A stretch of 64,000 nucleotides of DNA from Chthoniobacteraceae bacterium (GCA_947449735.1 CANFTB010000013.1:30355-94354), one strand, 5' to 3'. Shown: positions 9,450 to 19,218, counted from the stretch's first letter. The notes: generated from the sequence alone by a model not told the origin. Made by a program: numbers and translations.

Positions 9450-10193
9450 TTACATGACCATCCCACCGTCGACGGTGAGGCACTGGCCTGTGATATAGCG
9501 GGCCTGGGCGCTGGCAAGAAAAGCGACGGCGGCGGCGATGTCTTCCGGCTTTCCAAATGTCCCGGCGGGAATTTGGCCGATGACGGCTTGTTTGACTTTG
9601 TCCGGAAGGACTTCAGTCATGTCGGTGTCGATGAACCCGGGCGCAACCACATTGCAGGTAATTCCCCTGCTGGCCAGTTCTCGGGCGATGGTTTTGGAGA
9701 GCCCAAGCAGCCCTGCTTTCGACGCCGCATAATTTGCCTGCCCAGCGTTACCCATGAGCCCGGCCACGGAGCCGATGTTGATGATTCTGCCGGAGCGCTG
9801 TTTGATCATCGAGCGCTCGAAGGCCTGAATGCAGTTGAAAGTGCCTTTGAGGTTGGTATCGAGAACGACATCCCAATCCTCCTCGCTTAAACGCATCGAC
9901 AGGCCATCTCGTGTGACTCCCGCGTTGTTCACCAGAATATCCACGCGTGAGAAGTCGGTGAGAATCTGTTCGGCGAGAGCGGCTACGTTTGCATGATTCG
10001 CCACGTCGACGGAGTAGGCTTTCGCCAGTCCGGCGTGGCGTTCGTTGATCTCGTCGGCCGTTCTAAGTGCGTTGGCTTCATTTCTGGAGACGACGGCCAC
10101 ACGTGCGCCCTCTGCCGCAAAAGTGAGAGCGATGGAGTGACCGATACCGCGACCGGCGCCGGTCACGACTGCTACTTGATTGGCAAAGCGCAT
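9450..10193 (-). CDS. fabG: 3-oxoacyl-[acyl-carrier-protein] reductase
   Basis: 247 residues from ATG at 10193; a TTG 27 bp earlier is possible but adds a non-conserved tail. Short-chain dehydrogenase fold: VTGAGRGIG cofactor loop near the start, LVNNAGVT, and the catalytic Ser-Tyr-Lys triad in NIGSVAGLMGNAGQANYAASK. The C-terminal ITGQCLTVDGGMVM is typical of FabG. It reduces 3-oxoacyl-ACP with NADPH in fatty acid elongation. No other fab genes or acpP are next to it, so a role in another SDR reaction cannot be excluded, but the motif match is strong. Confidence 0.9.
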   Translation of the reverse strand: MRFANQVAVVTGAGRGIGHSIALTFAAEGARVAVVSRNEANALRTADEINERHAGLAKAYSVDVANHANVAALAEQILTDFSRVDILVNNAGVTRDGLSMRLSEEDWDVVLDTNLKGTFNCIQAFERSMIKQRSGRIINIGSVAGLMGNAGQANYAASKAGLLGLSKTIARELASRGITCNVVAPGFIDTDMTEVLPDKVKQAVIGQIPAGTFGKPEDIAAAVAFLASAQARYITGQCLTVDGGMVM

Positions 10194-10242
10194 TGTTAAA
10201 TTTGAGGGTGGTTGGTTCAAGTTTTGTTGCGGCGAAGAATCA

Positions 10243-10279
10243 GCCGCCGAGGTTGATCATTCAAAGCGGCCTCGGCAGC
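10243..10279 (-). terminator. intergenic hairpin after actP
   Basis: Inverted repeat between actP and fabG: GCCGCCGAGG at 10243-10252 pairs with CCTCGGCAGC at 10270-10279 (10 bp with one G-U pair) around a 17-nt loop. Read on the minus strand it follows the actP stop by about 18 bp. No T-run follows, so it may be a processing or weak termination site rather than a classical terminator. Confidence 0.4.
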
Positions 10280-10296
10280 CTATTCATCGATGGGCG

Positions 10297-11910
10297 TCAG
10301 TGGGATGTCGCTTTCTCGGCGCCCAAACCGGTCTGCGCGCGGACCTGGAGTTCTTCGAACATTTCTTCAGCAGCCGGTTCCGGACGCAGGAGTGAGCCGA
10401 CAATGGCCGCGAGGAACCCTATGGGAATGCTCAGGATCCCCGGATTGTTCAAAGGAAAAAGAGCCTTCATCTGGATCAGATGGCGCTTTGACTGGATCAC
10501 CTCGGGGCCGTCAATGCCCATGATGCTTGGGCTGACGAGAATCAGGATGATGCTGGAGAGGAGGCCCACCGCCAAGCCTGCCACTGCGCCTGTTGTGCTG
10601 AACCGTTTCCAGAAAATGGAGAGGACAATGACAGGAAGGTTCGCGCTAGCGGCCACTGCAAAGGCAAGGCCCACCAGGAATGCGACGTTCACCGACTGTA
10701 GTTGGATCGCCAGGAAAATCGAAATGGCGCCTACTACGAACGCGGTGATTCGAGCGACCCTGACCTCGCTGTTCGGGTCTGTTTCCTTACCGTGGTGGAG
10801 TACGTTGGAGTAGAAGTCGTGTGCAAAGGAGGCGCTTGCGCTGATGGTGAGACCCGCCACCACGGCCAGAATGGTTGCAAAGGCAACGGCGCTGATGAAA
10901 GCAAAGAAGAGTGGTCCACCAAGAGCCTCCGCAAGCTGCGGGGCAGCCATGTTGTCGGTAGGAATGTGGTCCGGCTTCAACAGGGTTGCCGCACCAAACC
11001 CTAGAAAGGTGGTGAGGATGTAAAAGCTCCCAATGATAATCATCGCCCACACCACTGAAACGCGGGCGGTCTTTGCGTCCGGCACTGTGTAAAAGCGAAC
11101 GAGGATGTGAGGAAGTCCGGCGGTTCCGAAAAGCAGAGCGATTCCCAGCGAGACTAGGTCCCACTTCCCGTAGCCCGCCGTGACTGCATCACCGAATTTC
11201 ATTCCGGGATCCAGAAAGTTTCGGGTGACTTCGAGTTTGGTCTTCGGGTCGGTGTAGGTGAGGTTTGCGACTGCGTTGAAAAAGGCTTCGAAACTGTATC
11301 CGAACTGCTTCATCACCAGAACACTTAAGAAGATGGTCCCCGTCAGCAGCAGGATCGCCTTGATGATTTGAACCCAGGTGGTGGCCAGCATTCCTCCGAA
11401 GACCACGTAGACAACCATCAGAACGCCGACGCCGATAATCGCGGAGTTCGTTGTGATCCACGGCATGTCCTTGAGGAGCAGTTTGACGAGAGCCCCCGCG
11501 CCGATCATCTGTGCCACCATGTAGAATGTGGAGACGGTGATTGTGCTCAGCGAGGCCATGGCGCGCACCGGACGCGGAGTCAATCGGTAGGCGAGGAGGT
11601 CAGCCATCGTGTATTTTCCAGCGTTCCGCAACGGCTCGGCAACGACCAGCAGCACAGTGAGGTAGGCGACTAGCCAGCCGACCGAGTACATGAACCCGTC
11701 GAATCCGTACAAGGCGATCATTCCCGAGATGCCGAGGAAGCTCGCGGCGCTCATGTAGTCGCCCGCGACGGCAAGGCCGTTCTGCCAGCCGGTGATGCTT
11801 CGGCCCGCAGCGAAGTAGGCGCTCGCTCCCGTGTTGCGTTTTGCGGCCCAGATCGTCACCCCGAGGGTGGCGACGACGAAGGCGAGGAACATCCAAATTG
11901 CTGAGGTCAT
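10297..11910 (-). CDS. actP: acetate/cation symporter (sodium:solute symporter family)
   Basis: 537 residues with about 13 hydrophobic segments. SSS-family hallmarks are AGRSITGWQNGLAVAGDYMS (36-55), GGMLATTWVQIIKAILLL and GLTISASASFAHDFYSNV. The match is closest to ActP, which imports acetate and other short monocarboxylates with a cation across the inner membrane. A DUF485 gene sits 32 bp upstream, the standard yjcH-actP pairing, which strengthens the call. Confidence 0.92.
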   Translation of the reverse strand: MTSAIWMFLAFVVATLGVTIWAAKRNTGASAYFAAGRSITGWQNGLAVAGDYMSAASFLGISGMIALYGFDGFMYSVGWLVAYLTVLLVVAEPLRNAGKYTMADLLAYRLTPRPVRAMASLSTITVSTFYMVAQMIGAGALVKLLLKDMPWITTNSAIIGVGVLMVVYVVFGGMLATTWVQIIKAILLLTGTIFLSVLVMKQFGYSFEAFFNAVANLTYTDPKTKLEVTRNFLDPGMKFGDAVTAGYGKWDLVSLGIALLFGTAGLPHILVRFYTVPDAKTARVSVVWAMIIIGSFYILTTFLGFGAATLLKPDHIPTDNMAAPQLAEALGGPLFFAFISAVAFATILAVVAGLTISASASFAHDFYSNVLHHGKETDPNSEVRVARITAFVVGAISIFLAIQLQSVNVAFLVGLAFAVAASANLPVIVLSIFWKRFSTTGAVAGLAVGLLSSIILILVSPSIMGIDGPEVIQSKRHLIQMKALFPLNNPGILSIPIGFLAAIVGSLLRPEPAAEEMFEELQVRAQTGLGAEKATSH

Positions 11911-11942
11911 ATGGTAATGCCGTTAAAGTTTGTGACTGCAGT

Positions 11943-12272
11943 TCAGTGACTGGATTTTTCGAAAGACGCTTGCTCTTCAAGCAGGGCCTTTGCCTGCCGG
12001 TCCCATTCGCTCGCTTTGCGTACGTACACAAATGCCATAATCCAAGCCATGAAGAACTGGGAAAGCGCGAAGAGGTACGCCGAATTAATTGGGCCTATAA
12101 CAGGCTTTTTCATGATTTCTGGAAACCACCCCACAAGCACCAGAAGCGAGAAATAGTAGACGATGAAAAAGATGGAGGCGGGAAGAATGAAAGCATTCTT
12201 GGATCTGAGCAGCGCCTTGTATCCGGGCGAATTAGAAATGCGACTCCACGAGTCTTTGGAGGGATTGCTCAT
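11943..12272 (-). CDS. yjcH: DUF485 (YjcH-like) inner-membrane protein
   Basis: 109 residues with two transmembrane segments (around ILPASIFFIVYYFSLLVLVG and YLFALSQFFMAWIMAFVYV) and the family's conserved N-terminal SPGYKALLRSKNAFILP-like start. DUF485 proteins are nearly always encoded just before ActP and are thought to support the transporter; the exact role is not known. ATG at 12272 has no Shine-Dalgarno sequence. Confidence 0.9.
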   Translation of the reverse strand: MSNPSKDSWSRISNSPGYKALLRSKNAFILPASIFFIVYYFSLLVLVGWFPEIMKKPVIGPINSAYLFALSQFFMAWIMAFVYVRKASEWDRQAKALLEEQASFEKSSH

Positions 12273-12280
12273 AAGATGGA

Positions 12281-12310
12281 TTTATATGGTGTAACTGCTG
12301 CCGCTGCGAA
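12281..12310 (-). promoter_or_regulatory. candidate promoter for yjcH-actP
   Basis: On the minus strand TTCGCA (12305-12310) and TATAAA (12281-12286) are 18 bp apart. The -10 ends only 8 bp before the yjcH ATG, so a transcript from it would be nearly leaderless. Reading by eye only. Confidence 0.3.
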
Positions 12311-12402
12311 CTTCCACTTGCGAGGTTACCTGAACGCTGACAGTGAGGGAAGGGGGCACGGCTGTCTATTTTACGCACTCTTCATTTACGCGTTCCACAG
12401 AC

Positions 12403-14700
12403 CTACTCGCCTTCTCGTGTGGCGATTTTGTAGACGCGCTGTATTCCCTCGTCAGCTTTGACCCGCTCAGGGAGGAGGTCAAATCCTTGCGGGTTTGAGC
12501 GCACGAGGGGCCCCCAGTGAGCCCGCATGGCAGTTTGGATCGTTGGCTGAGAGAGGAGGCTCTCAGGAACCTCTAAAAACTGGTTGTGATCTTGTTGGAC
12601 TTTCTTTGTCCAGTAGGCCGCTCTGAGTTTCTGTACGCTGGCGCTCTTCAATTCCTTTTTGGTGAGCTCTTCGTCGCGTAAATGCGGGCTTGTTCTGAGC
12701 CTGCCCTCTGCTGAGGCCTGCTTTTGTTCCCGGACCTCTTTCCTCTCTTTTGCATCCTCCTTTTTCTTGAACTGCACCAAGGATTCGGCTCCCCGGAGGC
12801 TCTCTGGAACGTCGTTCCAAGCACGCCTGCCCTCCCTGAGTGCAGCGAGCCATTCTGAGGAGGCGATTTCGAGCAATTCGTCGTCCGCCCGGAAAACTTC
12901 GGGAGCGACGTAGAAATAGCCGCTGTGGTTGCGTGTGAGGTTCATAATTCCCTCGTGCGCAGCGGACCGGATCATCTCATGCTCCTGAGCAGATTTGTCG
13001 AGTTTGTCGAATTTCCATGGAGCGTCCCGCAACTCGATCAGCATCGCTCCAGCCTTTTGGCGGTTCCAGTGGTTGCTGTTGCGCCACAACTGGAGCGTGA
13101 CCTTGGTAAGGCTTGGTTGTGCTGCGATCTCCGCGAGAGAAGGCGCCATTTGGGCGGAGAGGGCTTGAACCTCCTTCCACGCCCTGCCGACAGTGTCTAC
13201 GCACTGGATATCAGCCGGAACGTCCGGCCATTCGACAGGCTCGCCTTCTATTTTGTGAACCCAAAGTTTGGCGGCTTGTTCCGTGAGTCGCGGAATGCTG
13301 CGGAAGCTGTCCGGCATCAGAGTCCATCCACGCAGGCCTTGTTTTTCAAGCCATGCAGCCCATCCGTCGGTCATGGCTTCGACCATTTCCGGATCGTCCC
13401 TGAGTTCCGCAGGAACACTTCTGAGAGCGCTTTCATCCCCTGTGCGCACGGCTCCGCAGTGAAACTGCCTGCGCGCTGCGATGGCGCGGAGATTCTGCCG
13501 CATTTTCGGCGGGATCTGGTAGGAGTCGATCGGCGCCGACTCGAGGCGCTTGATCCAAGGCTGGGTCCAGGCTTCGAGCGCCTCCTCGCTGTCGCGCAGC
13601 TGTTCCGGAATTTGCTCGAAGGGATGGGGTTCGGCGGCGAGCAGGCTGATCCAGGGACGGGACCACGCATGCAAAGCGTCCTCGCCTTGTTGGAAACGCT
13701 GAGGCAGGTGTTCGAAGGGAATGGGAGAGTGCTCGTATTGTTTTAGCTCGTTTTTGCGCTGGATCGCGCGAATGCGGGGCTCACTTTTAAAGTCGGGAGG
13801 GATCTCGCGGTGATATATTCCCGGATTTTTTTCGAGCAGGTTGCAGTAGTGCGACACCATTTCGGCGTGAATCTCAAGCAGCGTGGCGAGGTGTGTGGCC
13901 TCAGTTGGCGAGATGCTTTCCTGCTCGAGTCGTTTCAGGTGATTCCAAACGAGGCCGGGAACCTGCTCCAACTTTCCGGATGCCCGGGCAATTTCGAGGA
14001 AATGGACCGTCTGGCTGGAGGATGGCTCCGGTGTGAGGAGTGCGGCCCTGGTGAAGGAACCCTCCGGTATTTGATCGAGGTGGCCTCCAAGCGCTGCGGC
14101 CCCAAAAACGTTCATTTTCCTGCCGGGGAAGGATTCCGTCGGCCGAGCCGGAGCGGTGGTCAAAAGGGCCTTCAGTCGGGCTTCAGCTTCTCTTTCCGTG
14201 CCTTGCCCCTGATCTTCAGCGGTCTTTGCGTCCGGCTTTGAAATTTTGTTGATGACCTTGCCCAGCGCGCCGTGGATGGCCAGAAGGTGAAGGAGGCTCG
14301 GAATGGGGGCGTCCGAGTCGGATTCGGCCCCTGCGAGAAGGGTCGTCCTCGAGCGGTCCCTGACCTTTTCAATCGCCCAGTCAGCGATTTCCGAACCCTG
14401 CGAGAGACAGAATTCCAAAAAACTACCGGAGGCGACCGGTTGTCTGAAATCCAGCAGCCTTGAAAACTGTGCCGCGACAGATTTGATCTCACCGGAGAGA
14501 ACGGCCAGCGCCCATGGGGTCAGGCCGTTTTGATCCTGCGCATTCAAGCGTTTCTCGATCTCAGCCTGGGGTGTCTGGCTGGAGGTGAGACTTTCGAGCG
14601 CTATCAAAAGCTGGCCCGCAGCTGCAGCTTCAATGAGAGTCGTTTGGGGGTGAGCGCTCCCAGTGAAATGAGAGTCGGATTCAGGAGTCGGGGTGTTCAT
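12403..14700 (-). CDS. large repeat protein with DUF4116-like repeats, unknown function
   Basis: 765 residues with no signal peptide, so probably cytoplasmic. The N-terminal part has one ankyrin-like unit (NAQDQNGLTPWALAVLSGE, residues 53-71) and is otherwise helical. From about residue 320 a unit of 35-45 residues recurs: a proline turn such as QIPEQLRDS or SVPAELRDDPEMV followed by EALEAWTQPWIKRLE. This resembles the DUF4116-type repeat (xxPxxLRxDxExxxAxxxxW). The C-terminal third is Lys/Glu/Arg-rich. Such solenoids usually bind proteins. It lies 130 bp downstream of the paralog pair on the same strand. Confidence 0.75.
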   Translation of the reverse strand: MNTPTPESDSHFTGSAHPQTTLIEAAAAGQLLIALESLTSSQTPQAEIEKRLNAQDQNGLTPWALAVLSGEIKSVAAQFSRLLDFRQPVASGSFLEFCLSQGSEIADWAIEKVRDRSRTTLLAGAESDSDAPIPSLLHLLAIHGALGKVINKISKPDAKTAEDQGQGTEREAEARLKALLTTAPARPTESFPGRKMNVFGAAALGGHLDQIPEGSFTRAALLTPEPSSSQTVHFLEIARASGKLEQVPGLVWNHLKRLEQESISPTEATHLATLLEIHAEMVSHYCNLLEKNPGIYHREIPPDFKSEPRIRAIQRKNELKQYEHSPIPFEHLPQRFQQGEDALHAWSRPWISLLAAEPHPFEQIPEQLRDSEEALEAWTQPWIKRLESAPIDSYQIPPKMRQNLRAIAARRQFHCGAVRTGDESALRSVPAELRDDPEMVEAMTDGWAAWLEKQGLRGWTLMPDSFRSIPRLTEQAAKLWVHKIEGEPVEWPDVPADIQCVDTVGRAWKEVQALSAQMAPSLAEIAAQPSLTKVTLQLWRNSNHWNRQKAGAMLIELRDAPWKFDKLDKSAQEHEMIRSAAHEGIMNLTRNHSGYFYVAPEVFRADDELLEIASSEWLAALREGRRAWNDVPESLRGAESLVQFKKKEDAKERKEVREQKQASAEGRLRTSPHLRDEELTKKELKSASVQKLRAAYWTKKVQQDHNQFLEVPESLLSQPTIQTAMRAHWGPLVRSNPQGFDLLPERVKADEGIQRVYKIATREGE

Positions 14701-14830
14701 CGGAAATCTTGGAGTTGCAAAAGACGTATTCTGTCGGGGCGCAGTTTTACCGTGGTGGGAAAGCGCGGGGAAGGATGTCTCTTTCGTTCGACGGCATGAT
14801 CGCTAGGAGGGGGAATCGAGCAGGGTATGC

Positions 14831-16654
14831 TTATGGAAAAAGTTTTGCGAGGTTGCGGTTGATCGATTCTGCAGCAATTGAGCTTGCCGGGTAAAGACGC
14901 TGCGCTTTCAGCAGCCAGGCGAGGCTTGTTGCGTGCTGCGCTGCCGCCTCCTGACTCTCAGCTTTCTGGATCGAACGCACGAAATCGGCTGCCTTCGGCG
15001 CGTAGCGCACACGCGCCTGGTGCAGTTCTGAATCTTCTGGAAATGTTTTTACCAGACGCTCGACGGTCTCCCAGGCACCTGCACTGTTTCCATCGCCATC
15101 CATTGTCTCGGCGAATTTCAGGTTTGCCTCCAGAGTCTTCACGTTCTGAATTGCCGTTCTGACTTCGTCTTGTCGTTCTTCAGGAAGTCCGTGTGCGGCG
15201 GCGAGAAAACGTGCTGCCTGAGCCGAGATGAACCTGTATGCCTTCTGGGAAAGCAACCGGTCGAGTTCCTCTCGGGCTAGACTGAGGACCTCGGCTGAGA
15301 GAAATGCTGTTTTGGCTGTCTCAAGGAGTTCGGGATTTGTGGGCCATACGGCAGCGGCCTGCTTTAATTGGGACTCAAACTTATCGCGATCGCCGGAATT
15401 TGCAGCGGACCGGGCACGAGCCAGATGAAGCCCAGCGGCAGTCTTGGCCGTCGCGATGACTGCCAAATTTGAGGCAGCATCGAAATCGATGGCGATCTGT
15501 GCCAGGCCTCCGTCTGCTGAGATTATGTCCGATGCAGCCGAGTAATCTTTCGACTGAATGGCATCTTGAAGCCGGCGTGCACCTTGTAAGAAGTTCAAGA
15601 CCTTTTTTTTCTGCCCGAAGGGCATCGTTCGTAATTCCGGCATGAACTCGCCTAAAACCAGCGCTTCGCGAAGACACTCGCTGGCTGCTTTCAGCTTGGA
15701 CTGCTCGTAGTATTTCAAGAACGCGGTGACTCCTGTCTGGACCTCTTTGATGAAGCTGTTGGCGAGAGATTCGAGATTAACGACGCTCGGAATTGCGGAG
15801 CCTGCTGTCTTTGGGAAGGGATTTTGAACGGATTCAGGCAGATTGAGCCTGGAGTCCCCATCGGAAAACAGCGCCTGATAAAAGCGCGTGCCGATAAGCA
15901 CGTGATGGAATCTGCGCTGGAGAAAAAGCTGAACGAGAAGCCCCTGGTATTGAATTTTTGCCTGTAGTTCGGAGAGTTCGCCCTTGGCGTTGTTTGCTTT
16001 GATCGCCGCGCTGTTCTCTCCCAGTGAAGCGGCTCTAAATGTTTGCGTCGCGGTGGCGGAGTTCTTTTGGGCGCTTTGGGAATTGGCGGGTTTGGAGTTA
16101 GCCGGGTTCTGTGCGTTGCCTGCGCTCGCTGCCATGCTGTGGAGTGTTCGCGCCCGCTCTTCCTCCAGGATTTTATTTGCCTCAGCCAACTGTCCCTGAC
16201 TTCGCCTGGACTGCCAGATTCCGTAGATGGCTCCGGAAAGTGTGTCGCAAAGGCGGCTGTCGCCGGGGAAGTTCGCGGCACGTGTCAGAAGACGGTAGGC
16301 TTCTGAAAGGGATTGTGGTTTCAGTTTTGACGGTTCCAACAGGGCGACGATCTCGTTGAGAATCAATCGGTGCGCCGCATCCTGGTCGACGTCTTCCTCT
16401 GGTGTGGAAAGAAATTTTTCGTAGCGAAGGGCGAACAAGGCATCATCCGCAACGGACCATGTTTGGCCGCTGAATTTCAGCGCTCCGCCAAAGCTTTCTT
16501 GGGTAGAGGGGGCGGCCTTCTGCTGTGAGCTACCGTTGCTGCTTTTTTCCTGACTCTGAGCTGTTGTGGAACTAGGGGGCTCCTGGCACTGAGAAACTTG
16601 CAGGCACGCCGTCTCGCACATCAGCATGAGCAGTAAACCGCGTTGGAGCGTCAT
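14831..16654 (-). CDS. secreted helical-repeat protein, paralog of the adjacent gene
   Basis: 607 residues. A signal peptide (LLLMLMCETACLQVSQC) is followed by a Ser/Gln-rich linker and then a long helical region. It aligns along most of its length with the 708-residue product of 16684-18810: for example FSGQTWSVADDALFALRYEK against FNGQTWDINNNAIFRARFEK, and GDSRLCDTLSGAIYGIW against GDSRLCDTLSSAIYSVW. The C-terminal half has TPR-like helix pairs (LLKAQRLYPASSIAAESI). Function unknown; periplasmic or outer-membrane placement is inferred. The 29-bp gap to its paralog indicates tandem duplication within one transcript. Confidence 0.75.
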   Translation of the reverse strand: MTLQRGLLLMLMCETACLQVSQCQEPPSSTTAQSQEKSSNGSSQQKAAPSTQESFGGALKFSGQTWSVADDALFALRYEKFLSTPEEDVDQDAAHRLILNEIVALLEPSKLKPQSLSEAYRLLTRAANFPGDSRLCDTLSGAIYGIWQSRRSQGQLAEANKILEEERARTLHSMAASAGNAQNPANSKPANSQSAQKNSATATQTFRAASLGENSAAIKANNAKGELSELQAKIQYQGLLVQLFLQRRFHHVLIGTRFYQALFSDGDSRLNLPESVQNPFPKTAGSAIPSVVNLESLANSFIKEVQTGVTAFLKYYEQSKLKAASECLREALVLGEFMPELRTMPFGQKKKVLNFLQGARRLQDAIQSKDYSAASDIISADGGLAQIAIDFDAASNLAVIATAKTAAGLHLARARSAANSGDRDKFESQLKQAAAVWPTNPELLETAKTAFLSAEVLSLAREELDRLLSQKAYRFISAQAARFLAAAHGLPEERQDEVRTAIQNVKTLEANLKFAETMDGDGNSAGAWETVERLVKTFPEDSELHQARVRYAPKAADFVRSIQKAESQEAAAQHATSLAWLLKAQRLYPASSIAAESINRNLAKLFP

Positions 16655-16683
16655 TTCAAAAATGGCAGAAAGCTGCCGGACGG

Positions 16684-18810
16684 CTAGGGCCTGGCTTCAG
16701 GCATCAAAGCGACTTTGAGCCTTCGAATCGCCTCATCCGCAGTGTCGCTCTTGGGATAAAGGCGCTGCGCCTTTAGAAACCAGGCGAGGCTGGTGGCAGC
16801 TTCGGAACGCCGCTCATGCTCCTGTGCGGTCTGGACTGTCCTCACGAAATCAGCAGCCTTGGTGGTGTAAAGGGCCCTGGCCTGGTTGAGCTCAACGTCA
16901 TCGGGGAACTTCTTTGTGACCTTGTCCACTGACTCCCAGGCGCCTGCTGGGTTGCCTTGGCGATCCATCTCCTGCGCCGCCATAAGCGAAGCTTCCATTT
17001 CTTTGAAGTCATCAAGAATCTTCTTCAGCTGCGCTTGTTTTTCCGGGGGAGCGGTTTGTGTTGCCGCGAGGAATCGTCCTGCATCGAGGGCCACCCGGCG
17101 GAGGTTTTTTTGTGCGACGAGCTGGTCGAGTTCGATCAGGGCTTGTGCCATCTGATCCCCTTGGTTGAAGGCCTTGGCGGCGACTTCTGCGAGCTCCGGA
17201 TTGTTCGGCCAGATTGCGGCGGCTTCCTTGAGGGCCGCTTCAAAACCGACCTTATCACCCGAGATGGCTGAGTTGCGCGCCTTGGCGAGAAGGAGTCTGG
17301 CGGAGTTGCGCGCGGTTTCAATGAGGGCGCTGGCCTTGGTAGCATCGAAGTCGGAGGCCAGCTTTTTCAGCCCCTGTGGACCATTGATAAGCTCGTGAGC
17401 CGTGGAGTAGTCCTTCACTTCGATAGCTGCAAGGAGCTGGTTGGTTTTTTCTACAAACCCCAGGATCCGGCGCTTTCTCTCGTACGGTAGCGTTCTAACT
17501 TCCGGCATGAACTCGCCGATGAGGAGGGCGTCTCTCAACCGTTCACTCGCCGAACGGAGTTCGCCCATGTTCAAAAGTCTGTGGAAGGCCTGGACTCCTG
17601 TTTGGACTTCACGCATCGCTTCGTTGGTGAGCGAGTCCAGTGTGGCGATGGTTGGAGGCAGTCCGGTGCCCTTGTTGAAGGGATTTTGGGAGGATTCGGG
17701 CAGGTTGAGCTTTGAATCTCCGTCTCCGAAAAGAGCCCTGTAAAAGCGGGTTCCAATCACAACGTGGTGAAAGCGTCTTTGGATGAAGAGTTGGACGAGG
17801 AGCGACTGGAACTCTATCTTCGACTGCAATTCAGTGAGGTCCCCCTTGAGGCTGTTCGCCTTGATTGTGAGGCTGTTTTCTACCAGTTTCTCGGCGTAGC
17901 CCGCGATTGCCACGGCTTTCGAACTGGTGGCCTGGGCCACGACTTTGTCCATGGCGTCGTTGGATCCCGGGGGGGCAGGCGCAGCCCCGTTGGCGCCGGG
18001 GGCGTTCACGTTCACATTTGGCAGGCCTGCGCCGTTTACGCTCGCTCCGGGGGGCGGGGGCGCTCCGTTGTTGGGCGGCGTTTGAGGGGGCGTTCCTTTG
18101 GCAGCTTGGCTGCCTGAGTTGGTGGCTTTCGGCTGACTTGTTTGCGTGGGCTTGAACGATTCCTCCTCGGAACGGACGGCGATGTTGCGACGAGTGCGTC
18201 TGTTCTCCTCATCCAGGATTTGGTTCGCCTCTGCCAGACGCGCTTGATTACGTTTTACAGCCCATACCGAGTAGATCGCGCTCGACAGCGTGTCGCAAAG
18301 CCGGCTGTCTCCCGTGTAGGTTGCCGCACGTGCGAGTAGTCTGTACCCCTCGCTGAGGGTGCTTGGCTTGAGGTTGTTGGGATCCAGCAGTGCGATGATT
18401 TTGTTCAGGATTTCGCGGTGCGCCTTTTCCTCGTCGCCCGACTCTTCGGGGGTGTTGAGATATTTCTCAAATCGAGCCCGGAAGATTGCGTTGTTGTTGA
18501 TATCCCATGTCTGGCCGTTGAAGCGCAGCAGGCCTCCGGAAGGATCGATAGCGGGTAGGCGGTTGTCGAACAGGGCGCCCGGTCCGGCGGCGGCGGGGTC
18601 GTTTTGGGGCGAGGACGGAGCTCCGCCTCCCGGGCTCCTGGCGCCCGGTTGGGCCGGGGGGGGAGTGAGGTTGATTCCGGTGGGGATCTGAATGTTCGCG
18701 GGGGATGCGGGAGGGCCTGCCGGTGGCGGAGGTGGCGCAGGAGGCGGCGTCTGAGCCGAGGTTGAGAGGACCGCAAACAGTGAAAGTCCGAGCAGGGGGA
18801 AGCTTTTCAT
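16684..18810 (-). CDS. secreted helical-repeat protein with proline-rich N-terminus
   Basis: 708 residues. The signal peptide is SFPLLGLSLFAVLSTSAQ; it is followed by about 60 residues of Pro/Ala/Gly and then the shared FNGQTW domain. A second Pro/Gly/Asn-rich insert (about residues 225-285) separates the N-terminal domain from a helical C-terminal half with TPR-like units (AWFLKAQRLYPKSDTADEAI). The longer linkers are the main difference from its paralog at 14831-16654. It begins 15 bp after the upstream 130-residue membrane protein gene, so lepB, that gene and the two paralogs form a tight minus-strand cluster. No family is recognised. Confidence 0.78.
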   Translation of the reverse strand: MKSFPLLGLSLFAVLSTSAQTPPPAPPPPPAGPPASPANIQIPTGINLTPPPAQPGARSPGGGAPSSPQNDPAAAGPGALFDNRLPAIDPSGGLLRFNGQTWDINNNAIFRARFEKYLNTPEESGDEEKAHREILNKIIALLDPNNLKPSTLSEGYRLLARAATYTGDSRLCDTLSSAIYSVWAVKRNQARLAEANQILDEENRRTRRNIAVRSEEESFKPTQTSQPKATNSGSQAAKGTPPQTPPNNGAPPPPGASVNGAGLPNVNVNAPGANGAAPAPPGSNDAMDKVVAQATSSKAVAIAGYAEKLVENSLTIKANSLKGDLTELQSKIEFQSLLVQLFIQRRFHHVVIGTRFYRALFGDGDSKLNLPESSQNPFNKGTGLPPTIATLDSLTNEAMREVQTGVQAFHRLLNMGELRSASERLRDALLIGEFMPEVRTLPYERKRRILGFVEKTNQLLAAIEVKDYSTAHELINGPQGLKKLASDFDATKASALIETARNSARLLLAKARNSAISGDKVGFEAALKEAAAIWPNNPELAEVAAKAFNQGDQMAQALIELDQLVAQKNLRRVALDAGRFLAATQTAPPEKQAQLKKILDDFKEMEASLMAAQEMDRQGNPAGAWESVDKVTKKFPDDVELNQARALYTTKAADFVRTVQTAQEHERRSEAATSLAWFLKAQRLYPKSDTADEAIRRLKVALMPEARP

Positions 18811-18825
18811 GGGTCAGCTGGGTCT

Positions 18826-19218
18826 TCAGGGTTTCCGTATGTCTGAGGCGACTATGAGGCCCTTTTCGTTGATCTGTACGCGGAAGTGGAACTTCTGTCC
18901 CCGCTCGATGTTAACGCCGTTGAGTTTGTTCGGCACGAAGAGGGGCAGCATGTCGGATCCGGCCTCCACGGAAAACAAACGTCCTGAGTCGGTTGAGACC
19001 TCGAGAGTTTTGTCGATCACTGCCTCAAGTCGGTAGTTGTTGCCTCTGAGGCTGTTGGCGTTTTCCAAATACTCTTTTGCCGGAAATGCGGAGGTGGTCC
19101 TGTAGGGATCCTTTGAAGTCCCGAAGAGAAAGTAGCCTCCAAGGACGGCGGCAAGCACGGCTGCCGCCGCGCCGATCGTTTTGAAGTTTGGGGAGGAGGA
19201 ACTCGCTCTGCGTGCCAT
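18826..19218 (-). CDS. small membrane-anchored protein, possibly OB-fold
   Basis: 130 residues. One N-terminal transmembrane helix (IGAAAAVLAAVLGGYFLFG, 15-33) is followed by a soluble domain of mostly beta character (NYRLEAVIDKTLEVS; KFHFRVQINEKGLIVASDI). The short all-beta domain after a single anchor recalls periplasmic OB-fold proteins, but I see no haem-binding His-x-x-x-Tyr as in CcmE. It lies 42 bp after lepB and 15 bp before the 708-residue secreted protein gene, so it may work with them. Confidence 0.7.
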   Translation of the reverse strand: MARRASSSSPNFKTIGAAAAVLAAVLGGYFLFGTSKDPYRTTSAFPAKEYLENANSLRGNNYRLEAVIDKTLEVSTDSGRLFSVEAGSDMLPLFVPNKLNGVNIERGQKFHFRVQINEKGLIVASDIRKP

